A stretch of 64,000 nucleotides of DNA, taken from assembly GCF_001643375.1 (NCBI RefSeq), contig NZ_LSHB01000035.1:1-64000 (forward strand), read 5' to 3'. Every line of letters begins with the position of its first letter. Positions within the stretch are counted from its first letter, which is position 1. Position numbers and translations under genes: made by a program. Below, one piece after another: positions 51,203 to 59,375 of the stretch. Origin of the DNA: Chryseobacterium sp. FP211-J200. GTDB taxonomy: Bacteria; Bacteroidota; Bacteroidia; Flavobacteriales; Weeksellaceae. The notes beneath the pieces were generated by a model. The model saw nothing but the letters and a program-made list of their open reading frames with translations. It was not told the DNA's origin and searched no databases.

Positions 51203-53197
51203 ATGAAACTAATTAAAATTAAGCGAAGCAGTTATAGCCTGCTCATTAATTTTTTCTTATTATATATAATTTTTTCCTTTGTCCTCAGGATAGGATTTTC
51301 TATTGCCAGCCTTCAAAAGGCAGAGATTAGTTTTCTTTCATTGCTGAATGTATTTGCTCTGGGATTTTTATTTGATATAGGGGTAGGGGTGTTTTTTGTG
51401 CTACCGTACAGTCTGTACCTGCTTTTATTTCCTCAGAAATATAATAATTCGCTTTTCAATAGAGCTATGACTTTTTTTTGCTTTAATGTAGCTGTGCTTA
51501 TATTGTTGTTTTCATTTTTTGCTGAAGTAACATTCTGGCAGGAATTTGAAAGCCGGTTTAATTTTATTGCAGTTGATTATCTGGTTTATACCTATGAAGT
51601 AATCAATAATATTAATGAATCATATCCTTTGCCATTGCTCATTACAGCCATGTTAATAATGACTTCTTTGGTGTTTTTACTTTTCTATAAAAGGCATTAC
51701 TTCACAGATAATTTTAAGGGCAGTACACCTTTTTTACAAAGATTCTTTATCTTTTTCGGATTGCTTTTCATTTCAGTCATTTATGCATTTTTTATTGACA
51801 ACAGTTTAGCAGAGAATAGCGAAAACAGGTATCGGAATGAGCTGTCAAAATCAGGAATCTATTCTTTTTTTTCTGCATATAAAAATAACGAGATCAATTA
51901 TGAACACTTCTATAAACTCATCGATAATAGGGTGGCGTTTAATATTGTGAGAACTGATCTCCAGGAATCTAACTCAGATTACTTATCAAATGATTTCTCA
52001 ATCTTACGTAACATTAAGGGAGCTGACTCCTATGAGAAGCCCAATGTTATTATGATCACATTGGAAAGTTTCAGTGCAGACTTTATGAAAACATTTGGCA
52101 ACAATCAGAATCTGACACCTACGTTGGACTCATTGGCGAATCAAAGCATTTTATTTACCAATATGTATGCTACCGGAACAAGAACCGTGCGAGGAATGGA
52201 GGCACTTTCACTTGCCGTTCCGCCTACACCGGGGAATAGTATTGTCCGCAGGAAAGAAAATGATAATCTGAGCACTGTAGGATCGATCTTCAGTCAAAAG
52301 GGATATGATACTTCTTTCTTATATGGTGGTGATGGTTATTTTGATAATATGAATAATTATTTCGGTAATAATGGATACACAATTGTAGACCGGAAAAGAA
52401 ATTCTTTTGTAGGGGAAGATTATCAGTCTCCAAGAATACCAATAGAAGACAAGGAGGTTACTTTTGAAAATGCCTGGGGTATTAGTGATGAAAATCTTTA
52501 TGATCAGGTGATCAAGCAGGCGGATAAAAAATTTGCAGTAGGCAAACCGTTCTATGATTTTGTAATGAACACTTCCAATCATCGACCTTATACATATCCT
52601 GAGGGTAAAATTGATATACCTTCAGGGTCGGGAAGAGAAGGAGCCGTGAAATACACGGATTATGCGATCGGGCAGTTTTTTAAAAAGATAAAGAATAAAC
52701 CCTGGTACAAAAATACGATTGTGATCATTGTTGCTGATCACTGTGCGAGTAGTGCCGGCAAAAACGACATCGATGTTGCAAAATATCATATCCCAGCAAT
52801 GATTGTCAACTTGAACAACAAGAAACCATTCAGAATTGAAAAAATGTGCTCTCAGATCGACCTGTATCCAACACTTTTCTCACTTTTAGGATGGACGTAT
52901 GAGAGTAATCTTTATGGTAAAAATGTTTTAAGCGAAACTTATACTCCAAGAATATTTGTAAGTACCTATCAGAAACTCGGATATATGGAAAACAACAAAT
53001 TGGTTATTCTAGGTCCGCAGCAAAAAACAGAGACGTATTTGTATGATAAGGAGAATAATAAACAAAATCCAGAGATGCTATCTGAGCAGTATGTGAAAAA
53101 AGCAATAGCAAATTATCAGTCAGCCTACTATCTTTTCAAGAATGACGGATTAAAACAGAAGCAGATAAAAAAGGTAAATATAACCACAACTAGATAA
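51203..53197 (+). CDS. LTA synthase-like membrane sulfatase-fold enzyme
   Basis: The 664-aa protein has five N-terminal transmembrane helices, then an extracytoplasmic alkaline-phosphatase-superfamily domain. The metal ligands and catalytic Thr fit the LtaS/phosphoglycerol transferase family: ITLESFSADF (Glu, about 285), YATGTRTVRGMEA (Thr), DTSF-like lid, NTSNHRPY, and VADHCASSAG (Asp-His). Homologues move phosphoglycerol or phosphoethanolamine to envelope glycans. In a Gram-negative background the acceptor may be lipid A or a periplasmic glucan. ATG at 51,203 is preferred over TTG at 51,197. MgtC follows 11 bases later. Confidence 0.88.
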   Translation: MKLIKIKRSSYSLLINFFLLYIIFSFVLRIGFSIASLQKAEISFLSLLNVFALGFLFDIGVGVFFVLPYSLYLLLFPQKYNNSLFNRAMTFFCFNVAVLILLFSFFAEVTFWQEFESRFNFIAVDYLVYTYEVINNINESYPLPLLITAMLIMTSLVFLLFYKRHYFTDNFKGSTPFLQRFFIFFGLLFISVIYAFFIDNSLAENSENRYRNELSKSGIYSFFSAYKNNEINYEHFYKLIDNRVAFNIVRTDLQESNSDYLSNDFSILRNIKGADSYEKPNVIMITLESFSADFMKTFGNNQNLTPTLDSLANQSILFTNMYATGTRTVRGMEALSLAVPPTPGNSIVRRKENDNLSTVGSIFSQKGYDTSFLYGGDGYFDNMNNYFGNNGYTIVDRKRNSFVGEDYQSPRIPIEDKEVTFENAWGISDENLYDQVIKQADKKFAVGKPFYDFVMNTSNHRPYTYPEGKIDIPSGSGREGAVKYTDYAIGQFFKKIKNKPWYKNTIVIIVADHCASSAGKNDIDVAKYHIPAMIVNLNNKKPFRIEKMCSQIDLYPTLFSLLGWTYESNLYGKNVLSETYTPRIFVSTYQKLGYMENNKLVILGPQQKTETYLYDKENNKQNPEMLSEQYVKKAIANYQSAYYLFKNDGLKQKQIKKVNITTTR

Positions 53198-53208
53198 CGT
53201 GATGTAAA

Positions 53209-53661
53209 ATGGATATAAAATTTGAACTTTTACTTGCCGGAAAATTATTATTAGCACTTTTTTTTGGTGCATTAATAGGTTTCGAAAGGGAAACGGCTCA
53301 CAAAGATGCCGGAGTTCGTACTTTTGGCGTTCTGTGTATGGCTTCTTGTCTATTTGTGGCGGTTGCCTCTCATTTAACAGATGACAAATCTGCAATAGCA
53401 AGAATGTTGGCTGCGATACCTGCCGGTTTAGGATTTATCGGAGCAGGACTGGCATTTAAAGATAGTTCCAAAAGTATGCAGGGGCTTACAACATCCACAG
53501 CTTTATGGGCTGCATCGGCAATAGGATCTGCACTTGCGCTGAATATGTTTCTGTTATCATTTTTAGCAACCGTTCTAACCTTGTTTATCTTAAGTATTAA
53601 CAAATTTGGCTGGTACAAAAACATTATAAAATTAGGAAGCCAACCCGATAAAGATATATAA
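53209..53661 (+). CDS. MgtC/SapB-family membrane protein
   Basis: The 150-aa protein has four or five helices and the MgtC signature: LLLALFFGALIGFERETAHKDAGVRT, then IARMLAAIPAGLGFIGAGLAFKD and GLTTSTALWAASAIGSALAL. The long C-terminal cytoplasmic domain of virulence-type MgtC is missing, as in SapB-like forms. MgtC modulates ATP synthase or Mg2+ homeostasis in Salmonella; here the role is only inferred from the ion-handling neighbours. It lies between the LtaS-like gene (11 bases) and the P-type ATPase (34 bases). Confidence 0.9.
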   Translation: MDIKFELLLAGKLLLALFFGALIGFERETAHKDAGVRTFGVLCMASCLFVAVASHLTDDKSAIARMLAAIPAGLGFIGAGLAFKDSSKSMQGLTTSTALWAASAIGSALALNMFLLSFLATVLTLFILSINKFGWYKNIIKLGSQPDKDI

Positions 53662-53695
53662 CACGTAACCTTACAATCATTAAATAAATATTATT

Positions 53696-55744
53696 ATGGA
53701 ACATAAACACACCTACGACGAGAATGGTAAGCAATTGTGCTGTACTCCGCAAGAAGGCAAAATCTATAAAAATGCCGGAGCAAAAAAATTAGTTGAAGAA
53801 GACGGAGACCGCATTCCAAAGAAAAAAAAGGAAGAGCATCAACATTCAGATGATGATGGACATGATCATGGAGAAACTGATAAAACGGCTTTTCAGATGT
53901 TCTTGCCTGCGATTATTTCATTGGTACTTTTATTAATTGGCATTGCACTGGACAATTACATCAAACCGGAATGGTTTAAAGACTGGGTACGAATTGTCTG
54001 GTACGGTGTTGCTTATCTACCGGTAGGTCTACCTGTTTTAAAAGAGGCTTTTGAGAGTATCAAACAAGGTGACGTGTTTTCAGAATTTTTCCTTATGAGC
54101 ATTGCAACAATTGGAGCATTCATTATCGGAGAATTTCCTGAAGGAGTAGCGGTTATGTTGTTCTATGCAGTAGGAGAGGTTTTTCAGACTCTGGCTGTGT
54201 CGAGAGCTAAGACCAATATTAAGGCTCTTTTAGATCAACGTCCTGATGAGGTAACGATTATTGAAAATAATCAGCCTAAAAAAATCAAAGCTGCCGAAGC
54301 AAAAATCGGGGATACTATTCAGCTAAAATCAGGTGAAAAACTGGCATTGGATGGAGAACTGATCTCCGATTCTGCGTCTTTCAATACCGCAGCATTAACT
54401 GGAGAGAGCAAACCTGATTCTAAAAATAAAGGGGAAACAGTTTTAGCCGGAATGATCAATATGAACAGTGTAGCTTTGGTTAAGGTTAATACGGCTTATG
54501 AGGACAGCAAACTCAGCAAGATCCTCGAACTTGTACAGAATGCAACAGCTCAAAAAGCTCCAACTGAACTTTTTATCAGAAAATTTGCGAGAATATATAC
54601 ACCGATCGTAGTAGCGTTAGCTGTTTTGATTTGCATTGTACCTTATTTCTTTGTTGATGATTATGTTTTCAGAGATTGGTTGTACAGAGCATTGATATTC
54701 TTAGTGATCTCTTGTCCGTGTGCATTGGTGATCTCTATTCCGCTTGGCTATTTTGGAGGTATCGGAGCCGCGAGCCGCAACGGTATTCTATTTAAAGGAA
54801 GCAACTTTTTGGATAAAATCGCTGAGATTCAGAATGTGGTAATGGATAAAACCGGAACTATGACGGAGGGTGTTTTCAAAGTTCAGGACGTTACCATTGA
54901 AGAGGAATTTGATAAGGATGAGATTCTCCAATTGGTCAATGTTGTTGAAAGTAAAAGTACCCATCCTGTTGCTACTGCTGTTCATGAGTTTGTAGGAGAA
55001 ATCAACAATTCAATCAATTTAGAGGATACTGAAGAAATTGCAGGGCATGGTCTTAAAGCTAGAGCTAATGGAAAAGAAATCCTGGTTGGTAATTTTAAAC
55101 TACTGGATAAATTCAATATCAGTTATGATGTAGATCCTTCCAAAATTGTATACACGGTCATAGCAATTGCTTATGATGGGAAATTTGCAGGTTTCATTAC
55201 CATTGCCGACCGAATCAAGGACGATGCAAAACAAGCAGTTGAAAAACTTCATAGTTTGAATGTAAAAGCGACTATGTTAAGCGGTGATAAAACAACTGTT
55301 GTAAAGTATGTGGCAGAACAAATTGGTATTGACAATGCTTTTGGAGACCTGCTTCCGGAGGATAAGGTCAACAAGGTAAAAGAAATCAAAGCTAGAAATG
55401 AAAGTGTAGCTTTTGTTGGTGACGGCGTAAATGATGCGCCTGTTGTAGCATTAAGTGATGTTGGAATAGCAATGGGTGGACTTGGTAGCGATGCAACCAT
55501 CGAAACTGCCGATGTTGTGATCCAGGACGATAAACCATCAAAAATACCTATGGCAATCAATATTGGGAAGAAGACCAAAAGAATTGTGTGGCAGAATATC
55601 ATTCTTGCCTTTGTCGTAAAAGCTATCGTACTTGTACTCGGAGCTGGTGGCCTTGCTACGATGTGGGAAGCAGTATTCGCTGATGTGGGAGTTGCTTTGA
55701 TAGCAATACTGAATGCAGTTAGAATTCAAAGAATGAAATTTTAA
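53696..55744 (+). CDS. zntA: P1B-type heavy-metal ATPase (Zn/Cd/Pb exporter)
   Basis: The 682-aa ATPase has a short N-terminus without the usual HMA ferredoxin-like domain. Instead it has a Cys pair (QLCCTPQ, 15-16) and a His/Asp-rich segment (HQHSDDDGHDHG, 48-59). It has the A-domain TGES (235-238), the membrane metal site Cys-Pro-Cys (340-342 in ISCPCALVISIPLGYFGG), phosphorylation site Asp384 (DKTGTMT) and the hinge GDGVNDAPV. CPC with this surrounding fits Zn2+/Cd2+/Pb2+ export (P1B-2). It pumps metal from the cytoplasm for the CDF/RND chain. It ends the tight gene run of the metal block. Confidence 0.93.
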   Translation: MEHKHTYDENGKQLCCTPQEGKIYKNAGAKKLVEEDGDRIPKKKKEEHQHSDDDGHDHGETDKTAFQMFLPAIISLVLLLIGIALDNYIKPEWFKDWVRIVWYGVAYLPVGLPVLKEAFESIKQGDVFSEFFLMSIATIGAFIIGEFPEGVAVMLFYAVGEVFQTLAVSRAKTNIKALLDQRPDEVTIIENNQPKKIKAAEAKIGDTIQLKSGEKLALDGELISDSASFNTAALTGESKPDSKNKGETVLAGMINMNSVALVKVNTAYEDSKLSKILELVQNATAQKAPTELFIRKFARIYTPIVVALAVLICIVPYFFVDDYVFRDWLYRALIFLVISCPCALVISIPLGYFGGIGAASRNGILFKGSNFLDKIAEIQNVVMDKTGTMTEGVFKVQDVTIEEEFDKDEILQLVNVVESKSTHPVATAVHEFVGEINNSINLEDTEEIAGHGLKARANGKEILVGNFKLLDKFNISYDVDPSKIVYTVIAIAYDGKFAGFITIADRIKDDAKQAVEKLHSLNVKATMLSGDKTTVVKYVAEQIGIDNAFGDLLPEDKVNKVKEIKARNESVAFVGDGVNDAPVVALSDVGIAMGGLGSDATIETADVVIQDDKPSKIPMAINIGKKTKRIVWQNIILAFVVKAIVLVLGAGGLATMWEAVFADVGVALIAILNAVRIQRMKF

Positions 55745-55825
55745 AAGAGCAAAATGTAGTGTTCTGTCTCGTTAGAATATTACATTTCTAAGAAAGATTT
55801 TTCTCAAGTCATATCAATAGATTGA

Positions 55826-55846
55826 GTTCCCATACTTTATGGGAAC
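55826..55846. other. Short perfect hairpin after the P-type ATPase
   Basis: GTTCCCAT / ATGGGAAC with a 5-base loop, about 80 bases past the stop codon. Without a U-run it may be an operator for the PAP2 gene or a weak terminator. Confidence 0.4.
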
Positions 55847-55931
55847 AGGTAACTTACATCAAATGGTATGATATAAAGTTGGAAACTATTAGTATTTGAT
55901 ACGACATTAAAAACTTAGAAATATTATTTTT

Positions 55932-56723
55932 ATGTGGACTTCTGTAAAAAAAACTACAATACTGATCATTTTACTCAAATTTTCTGTAAGTATTCATGCT
56001 CAGGATATTTTGTCTTTGCAAATAGCTTCTCAAAAGGAGTCTTTAATGAAAAGAGGTTATAGCTTAGATTATAAAAAACTTATTGTTCCGGTTAGCTTAA
56101 TATCTGCAGGTGCAATTGGTTTTGCAATTCCTGAAATCAAAAAATTTGATTATAATTTAAGAAGGGAAGTAAGCGATCACAGATTAAATAATTCAACATT
56201 AGACAACTATACTTTATTTGTACCTGTTGCGATCGTTTATGGATTAAACTTAGCGGGTGTTCAAGGTAAAAATAATTTTAAAGATCGCACGATTATTTTT
56301 GCAACATTGCAAGCTATTTCTTTAGCAATAGTTATTCCTTCTAAATCATTGATAGGAAGGGAGAGGCCTGATCAGTCAAATCATATGTCATTTCCTTCAG
56401 GTCATGCAGCGATCGCATTTTCAAATGCACAGTTTATGTTCAGGGAATATAGGGACAGCAATTATTGGATCAGTCTCTCAGGATATCCGTTTGCCATTTT
56501 TACTAGTGTGTATAGAATAATAAATAATAAGCATTGGGCTACGGATGTACTGTCTGGTGCCGGTATCGGAATTCTTTCCACCGAAATAGCATATTGGTTA
56601 TATCCTAAGATCAAAACTTTGTTTAAAAGTGAAAATGAAAAAACATTATCTATGATTTCTCCTTACTTCCAACAGAGTTACCAGCAGAAAAGTTTTGGAC
56701 TTAATTATCAGGTCATTTTTTAA
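55932..56723 (+). CDS. PAP2-family lipid phosphatase
   Basis: The 263-aa protein has a signal-anchor start and the three PAP2 phosphatase motifs: KSLIGRERP (K-x6-RP, about 136-144), FPSGH (about 153-157) and SVYRIINNKHWATD (S-R-x5-H-x3-D, about 190-203). It is a membrane phosphatase for phosphatidic acid, undecaprenyl pyrophosphate or lipid A-like substrates. It could recycle the lipid product of the LtaS-like enzyme nearby; that pairing is inference. A very small membrane protein gene follows 12 bases later. Confidence 0.9.
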   Translation: MWTSVKKTTILIILLKFSVSIHAQDILSLQIASQKESLMKRGYSLDYKKLIVPVSLISAGAIGFAIPEIKKFDYNLRREVSDHRLNNSTLDNYTLFVPVAIVYGLNLAGVQGKNNFKDRTIIFATLQAISLAIVIPSKSLIGRERPDQSNHMSFPSGHAAIAFSNAQFMFREYRDSNYWISLSGYPFAIFTSVYRIINNKHWATDVLSGAGIGILSTEIAYWLYPKIKTLFKSENEKTLSMISPYFQQSYQQKSFGLNYQVIF

Positions 56724-56735
56724 AATGTCATTATA

Positions 56736-56921
56736 ATGGGATTTAGAAGAAGATTCAATAGAAGAGTAATAAGGAGGGGGAAACACAGACTTTCTTGGGA
56801 AGATATATTCTGTTTGATAGTTTTAGTTATTATGTTTCTCTCTATGATAATTTATGGAGTTCACAGGTATCTGCATCCCACTAAACTTCATAATTCCATT
56901 CATCATCACAGTAAAAAATAA
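56736..56921 (+). CDS. Small membrane protein, 61 aa
   Basis: A basic N-terminus (MGFRRRFNRRVIRRGKHR) precedes one clear transmembrane helix (IFCLIVLVIMFLSMIIYGV, about 24-42), and the tail is His-rich (HNSIHHHSKK). The gene starts 12 bases after the PAP2 stop, in the same direction. The coherent composition and position support a real small protein, perhaps a partner of the phosphatase or a metal-binding tail protein. I recognise no family. Confidence 0.6.
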   Translation: MGFRRRFNRRVIRRGKHRLSWEDIFCLIVLVIMFLSMIIYGVHRYLHPTKLHNSIHHHSKK

Positions 56922-57199
56922 ATCAATCTATTTACTAAAAGGATCAATAGCCAATTATGGACAGATAAATATAATATTTTTTTAGAGTAAAATTTTAATA
57001 TATCACGTATTTAAAAGGACATTTAATATTATTTAGGAGAGCAGAAAAGGCAAGACTTATCAGGGTTATATTCGTTTTGATAAGAAGATAGGGGGAATTG
57101 TGTTTTCTTTTAAGAATCCGAAGAAGAAATAAGAGACCGTGAAATGTTTTGGAGAGTTCTGGAGGAAGTGAGTATATAACTTTGATTATAATTTTTAGT

Positions 57200-57229
57200 A
57201 ACCTGCAAGGTCAATTGACTTTGCAGGTT
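57200..57229. terminator. Near-perfect 30-base palindrome, possible terminator
   Basis: AACCTGCAAGGTCAA faces TTGACTTTGCAGGTT, 15-bp arms with one mismatch and no loop. It is followed by GCTTTGTTT. It could terminate transcription from either side, since it lies between the plus-strand metal block and the minus-strand AbiE genes. Confidence 0.5.
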
Positions 57230-57276
57230 GCTTTGTTTAAGTTTTAAAAAGTGAATGATTGGTGAAAATTGGGCGG

Positions 57277-57317
57277 CAAAAATGCAATTCCTCCCTGTGG
57301 TCGGAAATGCATTTTTG
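57277..57317. repeat. Inverted repeat with 10-bp arms
   Basis: CAAAAATGCA (57,277-57,286) and TGCATTTTTG (57,308-57,317) surround 21 bases that include CCTCCCTGTGG. It is a candidate structural element of a former mobile element. Confidence 0.55.
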
Positions 57318-57521
57318 CGAAATTTGGAGCAACCCCATTTCAAAAACATTGCCGGGCTTGGCTTTTATATGTTTTTGAAAAAAGGTTGCAGAATAGTTTA
57401 TATTTTGAAATTATACAATAACAATTAAAGTAATATTATATTATTCTTTTTTGATTATGGAAGAAGGTAAGACTTACTTTTGATAGAGTATTTTAGGGTT
57501 GCTCTTGAAACTATTTAATAA

Positions 57522-58505
57522 CTATTTAGTAGTAATATTCCATTCTATTTTTTCCATTCTTTCTTTTAAGAATTTTATAGTATTCAGAACTTCGTTTTCA
57601 TCAGGCAGTTGACCATACAATAAGTTGACAAAATCATTTTCGTAAGTTGGTACTAGTTCTTTTTTCCAGATATCATCAATTTTTTTGAAAAAGAGACTTT
57701 CATTTGGATGATTGCTAAGCCATTCATTATTATTACGAAAACTTTTAACGTCATCTTCAGCAACTTTTAAGAGCATTTTTGTAAAGTCTTCTGATTCGAC
57801 AAATTCTATGAATTCTGGTTGTTGTAATAGTTGGTGAAGATCATATGGATGCCTGATTTTATTTTTAAGATCCTGAATAGGATTCTCTGTATATGAAAAT
57901 TTGACCAAACTCATGATTTTTTCACAAATAGTTCTTGAAGGTTCAAGTACATTCATTTCGAATGCTTGTATTCCAAAATTATTTACATTGTCAATTTGGT
58001 TATCTTTTTCTAATACCTCTCCAATAAGGGATTGAATTTTTCTCTTGCTAAAGGGTTCATGATGCCCCAGCCAGCTTGATTCTAATACTATAAAATCTCT
58101 AACTTGTCCAAAGTCTCCTTTGAATAGCTTATTATAGAAATGAGCTGTTTTTCGATTCATTCCCATTTTTTTCGTTATTCCATCAACTTCAATTTCTGGA
58201 AGCTCATCCTCGATTGCGAGACTTACTGCTTTAAGTTTAGTCTTCAATTTACTGTCTGTCTCATTTTCGTTTCTCAAAACAACCAAATCTATATCTTCCG
58301 AGAATCTTTCTATTAATTTATAGCATTTTGATAATGCTGTACCTCCTTTGAATACCACATCTTTTCCAATAGTATTCTGATGGATTTTATATAGAGCTAA
58401 TGTAACCCAGTAATCCTTTTCCACATAAATAGAGCGTATCTTCATTTTATCTGCAGTAAACCGTATGGCTTGTTCAAATAATTTTTTATCTTTATGTAAA
58501 TTCAT
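57522..58505 (-). CDS. abiEii: AbiEii-type nucleotidyltransferase toxin
   Basis: The 327-aa protein has the AbiEii/AbiGii nucleotidyltransferase core: EKDYWVTLALYKI (about 29-41), VFKGGTALSKCYKLIERFSEDIDL-type motif (Gly54-Gly55-Thr56, Arg67, Ser69, Asp71 and Asp73) and the later metal-binding helix region. Such toxins use a nucleotide to block tRNA or another target and cause abortive infection when the antitoxin is lost. The ATG at 58,505 overlaps the antitoxin stop as ATGA, which indicates translational coupling; an alternative ATG lies 12 bases upstream (58,517). The toxin-after-antitoxin order is the type IV AbiE layout. Confidence 0.9.
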   Translation of the reverse strand: MNLHKDKKLFEQAIRFTADKMKIRSIYVEKDYWVTLALYKIHQNTIGKDVVFKGGTALSKCYKLIERFSEDIDLVVLRNENETDSKLKTKLKAVSLAIEDELPEIEVDGITKKMGMNRKTAHFYNKLFKGDFGQVRDFIVLESSWLGHHEPFSKRKIQSLIGEVLEKDNQIDNVNNFGIQAFEMNVLEPSRTICEKIMSLVKFSYTENPIQDLKNKIRHPYDLHQLLQQPEFIEFVESEDFTKMLLKVAEDDVKSFRNNNEWLSNHPNESLFFKKIDDIWKKELVPTYENDFVNLLYGQLPDENEVLNTIKFLKERMEKIEWNITTK

Positions 58506-59227
58506 ATGAGATTCCATTTTTTTGATTGTTTTAAAATATTTCCAATTCCCATAAACTTATATTTTGTGATTGGATTCAAGGTTTTAAGAATACTGTCAGA
58601 ATAGTTTTCCAACTGGAGTTCATCCAGTAAAGCTCCTAATAGTGATCGGGTAGAGGGCGGGTACTTCTGAACCAGCCTTACCAATTGCTCTATATCTTTC
58701 ATTTTGTAATCAGATGCTATAGATAGTAAACGTCCAATTGCTTTCTCGATTGGGGTATCGGGGATTTTTTTAATAAATTTTAAGCAATCCAAGAACTGCA
58801 AGTAGGGGATATTTTCGTTGTTTATAATGTTAGGTTGTTTGATAAAATTAATTATATATCTCTCTCTTCTTAAAAATGGTCTTGTGTTATTTTTTCCAAT
58901 TTGTATGGTGTTACTTACTTGAGTCGTAAGTCCCAAAGAGTTATATATGCTATAACCAGTAAGATATCCAGTGATTTTATTATTTTCTTCCAACAGATCT
59001 TTTACAATTTGATATTGATCTGGAAGTAGCTCACCAAATACAGTTGACTCCGGTTTATAAAATTTCCCCTTTGATATCTTTTTGATCTTACCCTTTTCTA
59101 CCAATCTATTTAAAGCTTTTATAATAGCTTCTTTGTTTTCCACCGATAGGGTAAAGTCCTTATAGGTGAAAATATATCCAGTAGCTAATCTATCAATCTT
59201 TACTTTAACAATATCAGATGTTTTCAT
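58502..59227 (-). CDS. abiEi: AbiEi-type antitoxin and transcriptional repressor
   Basis: The 241-aa protein fits AbiEi antitoxins (DUF6088-like). The N-terminal winged-helix runs about 1-70 (DFTLSVENKEAIIKALNRLVEKGKIKKISKGKFYKP, with TVFGELLPD after it), and the C-terminal antitoxin domain has the helical segment KAIGRLLSIASDYKMKDIEQLVRLVQKYPPSTRSLLGALLDEL. It neutralises the toxin and represses the operon. The start at 59,227 (MKTSDIV) leaves a short leader after the -7 box at 59,245-59,252. The inverted repeat at 59,259-59,288 just upstream is a likely binding site. Confidence 0.88.
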   Translation of the reverse strand: MKTSDIVKVKIDRLATGYIFTYKDFTLSVENKEAIIKALNRLVEKGKIKKISKGKFYKPESTVFGELLPDQYQIVKDLLEENNKITGYLTGYSIYNSLGLTTQVSNTIQIGKNNTRPFLRRERYIINFIKQPNIINNENIPYLQFLDCLKFIKKIPDTPIEKAIGRLLSIASDYKMKDIEQLVRLVQKYPPSTRSLLGALLDELQLENYSDSILKTLNPITKYKFMGIGNILKQSKKWNLI

Positions 59228-59244
59228 ACATGTATACATTGAAA

Positions 59245-59252
59245 CAAATATA
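59245..59252 (-). promoter_or_regulatory. -7 box (TATATTTG) of the AbiE operon
   Basis: CAAATATA on the plus strand gives an exact TAnnTTTG on the minus strand, 17 bases upstream of the antitoxin ATG. Confidence 0.6.
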
Positions 59253-59258
59253 GCAAAA

Positions 59259-59288
59259 TGTCCAGTTATTTACTAAAAAAACTGGACA
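59259..59288 (-). promoter_or_regulatory. Inverted-repeat operator of the AbiE operon
   Basis: TGTCCAGTT (59,259-59,267) and AACTGGACA (59,280-59,288) are perfect 9-bp arms 12 bases apart. They lie directly upstream of the -7 box, where the -33 element would be. Known AbiEi proteins bind inverted repeats in their own promoter, so autorepression is the natural reading. Confidence 0.6.
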
Positions 59289-59314
59289 AAATTGATAATT
59301 TATTTGGAGGTTAT

Positions 59315-59366
59315 AGGTAGTCACCGTAGCTTTGCAACATTAGTTGCAAAGCTACGGTGACTACCT
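59315..59366. other. Perfect 24-bp hairpin with 4-base loop
   Basis: The arms 59,315-59,338 and 59,343-59,366 are exact complements (AGGTAGTCACCGTAGCTTTG... and its partner) around the loop ATTA. The arms have a much higher GC share than the surrounding DNA. It begins 9 bases past the stop codon of the 199-aa gene. There is no U-run. It may end or protect the defence-like transcript, or be a mobile-element remnant. Confidence 0.85.
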
Positions 59367-59375
59367 TATATCTAC

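Larger units (their letters stand above)
56922..57521. other. 600-base gap without a credible gene, with two inverted repeats
   Basis: The region lies between the metal block and the AbiE pair. It contains a near-perfect palindrome at 57,200-57,229 and a 10-bp inverted repeat at 57,277-57,317 next to GGGCGG. The style (less AT-rich patch with inverted repeats) is like mobile-element ends or a transfer origin, but no relaxase or integrase gene is here. Confidence 0.45.

Noticed and set aside
57110-57349. 79-aa minus-strand frame in the gene-free gap
   Set aside because: It crosses two palindromes and has no recognisable protein features.
59315-59366. Integron attC site or standard terminator
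   Set aside because: No R/L core sites or integron integrase are present, and no U-run follows the stem on either strand.
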